Position numbers and translations under genes: made by a program. A DNA stretch of 64,000 nt, taken from NCBI GenBank assembly GCA_943737045.1, contig CALSFV010000261.1, positions 186,001 to 250,000 on the forward strand, read 5' to 3'. Under the pieces are notes generated by a model. The model did not search any database. It was not told the origin of the DNA and saw nothing but the letters and a program-made list of their open reading frames with translations. The stretch is from Parapristionchus giblindavisi (lineage: Eukaryota > Nematoda > Chromadorea > Rhabditida > Diplogasteridae). This document shows positions 25,515 through 35,279 of the stretch, piece after piece. Numbering within the stretch: the stretch's first letter is position 1; each line of letters opens with the position of its first letter.

Positions 25515-27070
25515 TCAAAAAGACTCAGTATCATCATCTTCATCATCGTTCTTACGTTTCTTCGGATTGACGTTTCTCTTGGGAGTGGAAGCCTCCGGAT
25601 CTTGAGATGAAGGTCTTGAACCACCAGGCGTTGAAGGGGTGCGAGCAGAAACAATGAGAGGACGATACCGTCTGAAGGGCAGCAATACTTCTCCTTTATC
25701 CATCTCTTGGATATCCAATTCAAACTTCAAACACTCCAATCGCACTGAATCTGAAAAGGAATCCATAGCAACAACAATTGATAAGAAGTGAAGAGGACAA
25801 TATAGTAAGACATTAAACCCGTACCGTAGATGACAACCTTGGCTGTAATCTTGACTCCTTGACCTGGTTGGAGAAGCGTTCCGGCAGGAATACCAGTGAC
25901 ACATACTCGGTGCCGGAAAGGAGCGTCGACGAGTTCAGCACAAATACGATCAGTGACGTGAGTAGCTTGATCTACCACTTGGCGTAGAGCGATGCCTTCG
26001 AAAACTGCAGTAAAAAAAATTAATAATAAGGATAATATTATATTTTAAATAGTAAAAAATAGGTAATAAACACATACTGATAACTTCTCCAGTTCTACAT
26101 TTGTTGAGATCTTCCACCATATGAAATGTCTTAAGTTCCTTATCATCCAAGGGATCATCATATACTGATACGACGGTTGATCCATTCACGTATACATGAT
26201 AATAAGTCTTACTATCATGATAAGAAATAGCATACTTGATAGGCCCGATATGATATGTCTGGAAAAAAACTATTTAATACGTTTATAATTAATTTAACTT
26301 ATTTAACTTACCTTTTCAGGAATCATATCCTTCAAATGCGGAAGAGCTGGAGAAGTCCAAGATTTGACATAAGCTGATTCACCTTGAGCCATTCTACATA
26401 AGAAGGTATCCGGTGAATTAGCTTTGGCATCATCCTTCTTACCACATCGTTTAACAAATTCAAGACATAGCATCCTAAATTAAACATTAAAACATCAGCA
26501 TTTACAATAAAATAAAAGATATAAAATAAAATAAACTAACTGATTTTCTCCTTCATCAGTAGGCACTGGAGATCGAATGAAAGTGAGTACAGTATCACCA
26601 CTCAATACTGAAGGAGGCTGCTTGGATGTAAGTGTAGGAAGGGCTCCATTCATTTTAATACCCACATTACAAGTCACCTCGATAACCTAAATTAAAATGT
26701 TAGTTAGCATGACAACGATCTTTTAGGTATAACAAGTATTACCTTTCCTACAATAGCTTTTTCCTTCCATTTTTGCTCCTTCCAGATGTCATGCTCAACT
26801 TTGACGGTAACACCGAGACCTTCGTACAATACGAGGGAGACAAATCGAAACTTAGCATCGTCCATTCCACTGGAATGAACGATTCCAGCAACAGGACTGA
26901 AAAAAAATTGTTTCATATAAGAATATAATAGAAAAAAATTAAAAAAGGGAAAAACACATACAATAAGATTTAAATACTTACACATTTCTTTCTTCAGGTA
27001 CAATATCGTTTACTGAAGAGAGGAGAGAGTATAACTCTACTGGTAGATCTTCGAACATTTCGGTTGCCAT
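25515..27070 (-). CDS. Unknown protein with SSB-like acidic tail; possible ssDNA-binding cargo
   Basis: Several exons read in frame from MATEMFEDLPVELYSLL (ATG at 27070) to a stop at 25515-25517. The middle looks beta-rich with repeated patterns such as KFRFVSLVLYEGLGVTVKV, VLSGDTVLTFIRSPV, HRVCVTGIPAGTLLQPGQG and VKITAKVVIYG, which would suit OB-like barrels. The end is a Pro/Ser linker, a basic KKRK patch and the acidic tail NDDEDDDTESF. An acidic tail closed by an aromatic residue is a known feature of bacterial and phage single-strand-binding proteins. Some Helitrons, notably in plants, encode RPA-like proteins, so a comparable role is plausible but inferred. The exon frame is open for about 30 residues upstream of the chosen start, so a further 5' exon is possible. 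It lies directly upstream of RepHel on the same strand. Confidence 0.65.
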
Positions 27071-27674
27071 CTTGATGAATTGAAGGCCTCCAGGAGGATC
27101 TGAGGAGGGATTCGGAGCGTGATGAAGAAGCCACCGGAGTGGCTGCTATAATAACAATCAATGAGCATACATAAAATCCCAAATAAATAAATAAAAAGAT
27201 AAATAAATGAAATTGGTCTCAAAAACGGTGTCGCGGTTCCATGTCATAAAACACAATGAAAAAAATACAAAAAAAGAAATAGGATTTTCGACAACGGATA
27301 CTGTATTTTACGCCTATTGCATTCTGACTCTCGAGTGGAAAATTCTGACTCTCGAGTGGAAAAGAATTCAAAAAATAAATCAATCGCTTAGTTCTACCGT
27401 ATACCAGAACTAATCTTTATTCTAATTTTGCGATGACTTATACTACGTAATTCTTTTTTTTTTCTCTTTTTTTCCTATTAATAATGCAAATGCTTGTTCA
27501 TGTCAGCGAATAAGATATAGATTGTGCAATTATCTCAGCAAGACTTTATTGAAAATGTTAAACTGCGACATAACAACAACAGAAAAATATTACGAGATGA
27601 ACTTGAACGGTAACATGAAGAGATCTTTATTGAGAATGAATATAACAACAATAACATTAACAAGTGGAAAGGAT
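27071..27674. other. Gap upstream of the SSB-like gene
   Basis: It contains a possible extra 5' exon beginning at an acceptor near 27145, open in all three minus frames, a T-rich stretch at 27449-27476, and otherwise AT-rich sequence. A short direct repeat (ctctcgagtggaaaa) occurs at about 27330 and 27350. Nothing else is supported. Confidence 0.4.
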
Positions 27675-28579
27675 TTATAGATCCTTTTCTTCTTCGGGGT
27701 CTTCAAAGCGTCCGGCCATCTTCACTTCTTCTAAAATTAATCATTATTTTTAGGCGACATCAAACATAAAATAATTTGTACTTGAATAAAATTCTTGTAG
27801 GACTTACCCTCTTTCGCTGCCTGATCGCATTCAACAGCGTCTTTGAAGAGACCATAATAGGCATACTTTCTTTCAAATGGAACGTCATTGCCGAGATCTT
27901 TCGTCTCCCATGCAGGTTCGTTTTCCTTACACGCCATATCTGCGAAGACTTGAGTAAGCAATCCGGACTCCGTCTTGACCGATTCTGCAAGAGAGTTTAC
28001 ATATTACTGAACATAGAAATTGTTCAGCACCTTGATTCCTTAAACCAAATATAGCCCTGTATATCGAGCGACATATTAATCTAGACTCACTGTTGTCTCG
28101 CATACCCTCCTCAATTAGACCGTATTGACACTTGTCGTAAGGGTCTCTTGGAAGAAATGTATGATAGATATGGCCAACCATCTTCTTCATCGATTTACTT
28201 GCAGCGTCTACAGTCGCTTCTGCAATTAGTAATTTTGAATTACAAGTTTACATTGTAATTAACGCCTACCCTCTTCGGCAGCCTGGTCACGCTCTGCTTC
28301 GGTGGAGGAGGGGAAGTCGCCAGCTTCTTCTTCCAGTAGCCAATGCTTCAATCTATCGTGGATTTCTTCTTCCATATCATTGATCATTGTATCGAACAAT
28401 GAAGAGTCCAGTCCATTCACAAGTAGAGACTTCTTATCAGCAGTGTCATCCTCAGTGATATTGTGCGGGAGATCTTCGTCTGTATCGTATTCTTCCCAGG
28501 GCGGGACATCTTCGTCTGAATACTCGACCTGGGTAGTACGCTCCCAGGGCGGGACGTAATCTTTCTTCATAGGCTTCAT
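27675..28579 (-). CDS. Small acidic protein of about 228 residues, unknown
   Basis: Four exons join in phase, from MKPMKKDYVPPWERTTQ at 28579 to ...PEEEKDL and a stop at 27675. The first exon repeats the phrase PPWE (VPPWERT, VPPWEEY) and is very acidic. The exon junctions share a motif (DQAAEEG, DQAAKEG), as if exons arose by duplication. The middle exon encodes MVGHIYHTFLPRDPYDKCQY. No membrane segment and no known domain. It sits between two other minus-strand genes of the Helitron. Probably real because four exons keep frame; function unknown. Confidence 0.65.
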
Positions 28580-28782
28580 GAGTATGAAGCAAACCGGATA
28601 GAAGCTATATGAGTACTATATTACAGACCTTATGGCATTATTGCAAGATATTATTCTAAACCGTTATAAAACAGTAAACACACACAATCACTTCTACATG
28701 CGTTATCGAACAATATTTTATACGTGTTAGTTGAAGAAAACAGACAATAAAGCTGGATTGAAACAAAAACATTATTAAATTA

Positions 28783-29430
28783 TCATGAGTACTTAAAGTC
28801 TTCGTCTTCTGAAAAGTCTTCATCGCTTCCGACTTCCATCAATGTAATGTCGGCCATTAAGGCTTTCACGTCTTCTACAATTAGAAATTATTTCGATGAC
28901 TTATTAAAATTAATACATACCGTCTTCGGCAGCCTTAATAACCGCGGCAGCTTGTGTTAAGGTTCCAGGGTCCACAACGTCTCTTTTCTGACACTTGGAA
29001 GCATCTATTGGTTCTTGTTGTTTGGACAGCTGTTTCTCGGAGAAGTTGTCAGTATCCTTCTCGTCAGACACTGCAATTCTGTTTGACTTAAAATATAATT
29101 TTATTGTGAACGGATAACGTATAACAACAGACTTAATAAAGGCCATAATACAGAAACCGTAATAATAATATATCGAATATAAATGAAAGGCATACCGTCA
29201 TTGGACGACGGTTCCTCACCAACTTCAAAGTTATGATTGTAGTGAGCATTGAAGACTTCTGTGGGAATTGTCTTGGTAAAGGAATCCAGGAAATCGCCAA
29301 CGTTGACATTTCCTTGATCGTCTCGCACTATTCTCTTGGTAAAGGAATCCGGGAAAACGCCAACGTTAACATTTCCTTGATCGTCACGCACTACCCCATC
29401 CGAATACATACAAAAATAGTTCCACTCCAT
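28783..29430 (-). CDS. Small acidic protein of about 170 residues, unknown
   Basis: Three exons: MEWNYFCMYSDGV... (29430 to about 29194), VSDEKDTDNFSEKQ... and EDVKALMADITLMEVGSDED..., with a stop at 28783. The first exon holds two nearly identical 20-residue repeats built on RDDQGNVNVG(V/D)F(P/L)DSFTK. The second ends in AAAVIKAAEDG, similar to the junction motif of the neighbouring acidic gene (DQAAEEG), so the two are probably distant relatives. Both end in acidic tails. Function unknown. Confidence 0.6.
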
Positions 29431-29688
29431 ATAGAGCTCCAGACCAGATAACGAAACTCTTCTGATAATATAAGATATAAACCGAAAATAATATTATGAT
29501 TGTAAGATATTGGAGACCGTTATAAGACGGCCAGTGCACACGCAAATACATCAAGAAACGTTATTCAAAGATAAGTTTATTCAATTGATCACAAAATTAT
29601 TAATATTATTATTCAATAACAATCACAACAAAAATAAAAATAATTCTCGGCTTCGTAGAGTAACTGGGAAGTTTCCCGAACGGAAACA

Positions 29689-30700
29689 AAAGTAGTGAAG
29701 GCTTCCACGACTTTCTCAGGAGGTTCCACGAGTAAGTGAACAGACGACCATCCACCAATGAATAACAATCAACACGATCAATACTTCCTGAAATAGGAGT
29801 ACGTAAGTGATAAATATAATAAGCATGAAAGTGCAATACAACGTGGAAAAGATGTACTTAAATATAGGTGTAATCCAGTATCAGCAAAATAGGAAAGAAT
29901 AAGTAATAAAATATAAATATACGTATAACTTACCAAACAAAAGTAGTGAAGGCTTCCACGACTTTCTCAGGAGGTTTCACATTCCAAGAGTAAGTGAACC
30001 GACGACCACTCATCAAACAATCACAATCAACACGTTCAATACTTCCTAAAATGGGAATAGGTAAGTAATAATAAATATAATAAGCATAAAAGTGCAATAC
30101 AACGTGGAAAAGATGTACTTAAATATAGGTGTAATCCAGTATCAGCAAAATAGGAAAGAATAAGTAATAAAATATAAATATACGTATAACTTACCAAACA
30201 AAAGTAGTGAAGGCTTCCACGACTTTCTCAGGAGGTTTCACATTCCAAGAGTAAGTGAACCGACGACCACTCATCAAACAATCACAATCAACACGTTCAA
30301 TACTTCCTAAAATGGGAATAGGTAAGTAATAATAAATATAATAAGCATAAAAGTGCAATACAACGTGGAAAAGATGTACTTAAATATAGGTGTAATCCAG
30401 TATCAGCAAAATAGGAAAGAATAAGTAATAATAATAATAATATACCTGGTGTGTGCGAGATGTGAAGGCTTCCACGACTTTCTCTGGATGTTTCACATTC
30501 CGACGACCACTCATCAAACAATCACAATCAACACGATCAATACTTCCTGAAATAGGAGTACGTAAGTAATAAATATAATAATTATAAGCATGAAAGTGCA
30601 TTACAACGTGGAAAAGATGTACGTAAATATACGTGTAATCCAAAATCAGCAAAATAGAAAAGAATAATAATATACCTGGTGTGTTGCGAGATTGTGTGCA
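29689..30700. repeat. Four tandem ~255-bp units near the Helitron 5' end
   Basis: The marker tgaaggcttccacgac recurs near 29697, 29947, 30208 and 30463. The two middle units are nearly identical; the outer two are diverged. Each unit contains one minus-strand exon-like opening (SIERVDCDCLMSGRRFTYSW ... EKVVEAFTTF) between splice-like sites. The exon is 112 nt in the middle units, so consecutive copies would not stay in frame. The copy nearest 29700 lacks 7 bp relative to the others. Coding status is unclear; they could be alternative first exons or decayed coding units. Confidence 0.7.
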
Positions 30701-31138
30701 TAGAAATATTAAATCCCAAGAAGCAGCCAGGAAAACAATTGATAACTTGATCCTATAATGAAATTTAACTATAATGAAATTTAACATAGAAATTAATTGA
30801 ACCTGGTCGTATTTGGATGATTATACTCCTGTCCATCGAACAATTAACATAAATATCACGCGAAGGCCACCAGATAGGTCCTGTAAAAATATTAATCGTA
30901 AAAAATTAGCTGATAATGATAAAAACACGGCGTAATTGCGTCAAAAAGGATTCAAAAAAGAAAAAAAAGAAAAATGTAAACTTTCCCCCCTAACTGAGTA
31001 TCCCCTGAATTCCCTGAATTACGGTAGTGTGCGCGCGCGCATTCAAATGTCAATATAGGGAGTGGGGAGAGAGCACTCACTCTCTCCCACTGCGCGCTCG
31101 CCTCTCTCATAGCGCTCGCTCACTCGACGACGGTAACG
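30701..31138. other. Helitron 5' region without a supported gene
   Basis: Two splice-bounded minus-strand openings (about 30820-30885 and 30690-30755) may be exons of the gene represented in the 255-bp repeats, but their phases do not agree. A gcgcgcgcgc run lies near 31030, followed by CT/GA-rich sequence with ctctctcccactgcgcgctcg. This is where a promoter for the minus-strand genes would be expected. Confidence 0.35.
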
Positions 31139-31210
31139 AGTCCCGTGGCCTACTGGTTAACGCATCGGTCTTCCTATCGAAGTGTCTCTGGTTCGACTCC
31201 CGCCCAGTGC
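31139..31210 (+). other. tRNA-like element with Pol III A and B boxes
   Basis: TGGCCTACTGG (31146-31156) is close to the A-box consensus and GGTTCGACTCC (31190-31200) is a perfect B box. Their spacing suits a tRNA. The predicted acceptor stem (AGTCCCG against CCAGTGC) does not pair and the T stem has mismatches, so this is not a working tRNA. It is a tRNA-derived pseudogene or SINE-like head that might still recruit TFIIIC. Confidence 0.6.
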
Positions 31211-31251
31211 AATTGTCTTTTGTCAATTTGTTCTGAGTAGGAGGAGGAAAA

Positions 31252-31323
31252 GGGAGAAGTAATTTGGATGGGAGAAGTAATTTGGATGGGAGGACGAATT
31301 TGGATGGGAGGACGAATTTGGAT
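31252..31323. repeat. 18-bp minisatellite, four units
   Basis: Two copies of gggagaagtaatttggat are followed by two of gggaggacgaatttggat, exactly 18 bp apart, close to the Helitron 5' terminus. Confidence 0.9.
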
Positions 31324-31331
31324 ATACATAG

Positions 31332-31354
31332 TTCAAATAGTAAGGAATAAGTAA
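31332..31354. repeat. 23-bp repeat, terminal copy (right)
   Basis: This is identical in sequence and orientation to 5111-5133. It forms the extreme 5' end of the Helitron on the coding strand (TTACTTATTCCTTAC...) and abuts satellite sequence directly. Confidence 0.8.
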
Positions 31355-34300
31355 TAAGTATCATTGACAATTAGACTTGTAACGAATTATTTTGTACCAA
31401 AAACAGAGAGTATTGAAAGATAAATTTACATATTGGCCGTACTGACCACTTTGAAATAGTTTCCCTTATTCAGAATTTTTCGGTCTTTCATTTGGTATAT
31501 GACACGATAGTTTTCATTTTCATTTTGATATTTCTCAAGTTATCTTGATCATATCAGAGTAAAAGCTACTTTTGTACTTCGGTCATTATAGCAGCAGTAA
31601 AATATGACAGCTCGACATGACCTGAAGTGTGTCTCATTCAGAATTTTTTCCTCTTTCACATAGTATATTACTCGATAAGTATCATTGACAATTAGACTTG
31701 TAACGAATTATTTTGTACCAAAAACAGAGAGTATTGAAAGATAAATTTACATATTGGCCGTACTGATCACTTTGAAATAGTTTCTCTTATTCAGAATTTT
31801 TCGCTCTTTCATTTGGTATATGACACGATAGGTTTCATTTTCATTTTGATATTTCTCAAGTTATCTTGATCATATCAGAGTAAAAGCTACTTTTGTACTT
31901 CGGTCATTATAGCAGCAGTAAAATATGATAGCTCGACATGACCTGAAGTGTGTCTCATTCAGAATTTTTTCCTCTTTCACATAGTATATTACTCGATAAG
32001 TATCATTGACAATTAGACTTGTAACCAATTATTTTGTACCAAAAACAGAGAGTATTGAAAGATAAATTTACATATTGGCCGTACTGATCACTTTGAAATA
32101 GTTTCTCTTATTCAGAATTTTTCGCTCTTTCATTTGGTATATGACACGATAGGTTTCATTTTCATTTTGATATTTCTCAAGTTATCTTGATCATATCAGA
32201 GTAAAAGCTACTTTTGTACTTCGGTCATTATAGCAGCAGTAAAATATTACAGCTCGACATGACCTGAAGTGTGTCTCATTCAGAATTTTTTCCTCTTTCA
32301 CATAGTATATTACTCGATAAGTATCATTGACAATTAGACTTGTAACGAATTATTTTGTACCAAAAACAGAGAGTATTGAAAGATAAATTTACATATTGGC
32401 CGTACTGACCACTTTGAAATAGTTTCCCTTATTCAGAATTTTTCGGTCTTTCATTTGGTATATGACACGATAGTTTTCATTTTCATTTTGATATTTCTCA
32501 AGTAATCTTGATCATATCAGAGTAAAAGCTACTTTTGTACTTCGGTCATTATAGCAGCAGTAAAATATGACAGCTCGACATGACCTGAAGTGTGTCTCAT
32601 TCAGAATTTTTTCCTCTTTCACATAGTATATTACTCGATAAGTATCATTGACAATTAGACTTGTAACGAATTATTTTGTACCAAAAACAGAGAGTATTGA
32701 AAGATAAATTTACATATTGGCCGTACTGATCACTTTGAAATAGTTTCTCTTATTCAGAATTTTTCGCTCTTTCATTTGGTATATGACACGATAGGTTTCA
32801 TTTTCATTTTGATATTTCTCAAGTTATCTTGATCATATCAGAGTAAAAGCTACTTTTGTACTTCGGTCATTATAGCAGCAGTAAAATATTACAGCTCGAC
32901 ATGACCTGAAGTGTGTCTCATTCAGAATTTTTTCCTCTTTCACATAGTATATTACTCGATAAGTATCATTGACAATTAGACTTGTAACGAATTATTTTGT
33001 ACCAAAAACAGAGAGTATTGAAAGATAAATTTACATATTGGCCGTACTGACCACTTTGAAATAGTTTCCCTTATTCAGAATTTTTCGCTCTTTCATTTGG
33101 CATATGACACGATAGGTTTCATTTTCACTTTGATATTTCTCAAGTTATCTTGATCATATCAGAGTAAAAGCTACTTTTGTACTTCGGTCATTATAGCAGC
33201 AGTAAAATATGTCAGCTCGACATGACCTGAAGTGTGTCTCATTCAAAATTTTTCCTCTTTCACATAGTATATTACTCGATAAGTATCATTGACAATTAGA
33301 CTTGTAACGAATTATTTTGTACCAAAAACAGAGAGTATTGAAAGATAAATTTACATATTGGCCGTACTGATCACTTTGAAATAGTTTCTCTTATTCAGAA
33401 TTTTTCGCTCTTTCATTTGGTATATGACACGATAGGTTTCATTTTCATTTTGATATTTCTCAAGTTATCTTGATCATATCAGAGTAAAAGCTACTTTTGT
33501 ACTTCGGTCATTATAGCAGCAGTAAAATATTACAGCTCGACATGACCTGAAGTGTGTCTCATTCAGAATTTTTCCTCTTTCACATAGTATATTACTCGAT
33601 AAGTATCATTGACAATTAGACTTGTAACGAATTATTTTGTACCAAAAACAGAGAGTATTGAAAGATAAATTTACATATTGGCCGTACTGACCACTTTGAA
33701 ATAGTTTCCCTTATTCAGAATTTTTCGCTCTTTCATTTGGCATATGACACGATAGGTTTCATTTTCACTTTGATATTTCTCAAGTTATCTTGATCATATC
33801 AGAGTAAAAGCTACTTTTGTACTTCGGTCATTATAGCAGCAGTAAAATATGACAGCTCGACATGACCTGAAGTGTGTCTCATTCAGAATTTTTTCCTCTT
33901 TCACATAGTATATTACTCGATAAGTATCATTGACAATTAGACTTGTAACGAATTATTTTGTACCAAAAACAGAGAGTATTGAAAGATAAATTTACATATT
34001 GGCCGTACTGACCACTTTGAAATAGTTTCCCTTATTCAGAATTTTTCGCTCTTTCATTTGGCATATGACACGATAGGTTTCATTTTCACTTTGATATTTC
34101 TCAAGTTATCTTGATCATATCAGAGTAAAAGCTACTTTTGTACTTCGGTCATTATAGCAGCAGTAAAATATGACAGCTCGACATGACCTGAAGTGTGTCT
34201 CATTCAGAATTTTTTCCTCTTTCACATAGTATATTACTCGATAAGTATCATTGACAATTAGACTTGTAACGAATTATTTTGTACCAAAAACAGAGTGTAT

Positions 34301-35279
34301 TGAAAGATAAATTTACATATTGGCCGTACTGACCACTTTGAAATAGTTTCGCTTATTCAGAATTTTTCGCTCTTTCATTTGGTATATGACACGATAGGTT
34401 TCATTTTCATTTTGATATTTCTCAAGTTATCTTGATCATATCAGAGTAAAAGCTCCTTTGTACTTCGGTCATTATAGCAGCAGTAAAATATGACAGCTCG
34501 ACATGACCTGAAGTGTGTCTCATTCAGAATTTTTTACTCTTTCACATAGTATATTACTCGATAAGTATCATTGACAATTAGACTTGTAACGAATATTTTG
34601 TACCAAAAATAGAGAGTATTGAAAGATAAATTTGCATATTGGCCGTACTGACCACTTTGAAATAGTCTATCTTATTCAGAATTTTTCGCTCTTTCATTTG
34701 GTATATGACACGATAGGTTTCATTTTCACTTTGATATTTCTCAAGTTATCTTGATCATATCAGAGTAAAAGCTACTTTTGTACTTCGGTCATTATAGCAG
34801 CAGTAAAATATGACAGCTCGACATGACCTGAAGTGTGTCTCATTCAGAATTTTTTCCTCTTTCACATAGTATATTACTCGATAAGTATCATTGACAATTA
34901 GACTTGTAACGAATATTTTGTACCAAAAATAGAGAGTATTGAAAGATAAATTTGCATATTGGCCGTACTGACCACTTTGAAATAGTCTATCTTATTCAGA
35001 ATTTTTCGCTCTTTCATTTGGTATATGACACGATAGGTTTCATTTTCACTTTGATATTTCTCAAGTTATCTTGATCATATCAGAGTAAAAGCTACTTTTG
35101 TACTTCGGTCATTATAGCAGCAGTAAAATATGACAGCTCGACATGACCTGAAGTGTGTCTCATTCAGAATTTTTTCCTCTTTCACATAGTATATTACTCG
35201 ATAAGTATCATTGACAATTAGACTTGTAACGAATTATTTTGTACCAAAAACAGAGAGTATTGAAAGATAAATTTACATA

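Larger units (their letters stand above)
5059..31354 (-). mobile_element. Giant Helitron (rolling-circle transposon), 26.3 kb, inserted in satellite
   Basis: The satellite is broken after ...attactcga (5058) and resumes with taagtatcattg (31355). The two parts (246 + 75 bp) rebuild exactly one 321-bp monomer, so insertion was between A and T without target duplication or deletion, as Helitrons do. On the coding (minus) strand the 3' end reads ...ctacccctag then T, matching the CTRR|T rule. The 5' end (TTACTTATTCC...) does not begin with the usual TC, and no classical 3' hairpin is obvious. All recognised genes lie on the minus strand, with a complete RepHel in the middle. The clean junctions and open RepHel frame suggest a fairly recent insertion. 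One A at the junction is shared, so each end is uncertain by one base. Confidence 0.9.

Noticed and set aside
31139..31210. Functional tRNA gene
   Set aside because: The A and B boxes are good, but acceptor and T stems do not pair, so it is listed as tRNA-like only.
5059..31354. Polinton/Maverick or LTR retrotransposon
   Set aside because: No polymerase B, integrase, capsid, reverse transcriptase or long terminal repeats are seen, while RepHel motifs and A|T insertion identify a Helitron.
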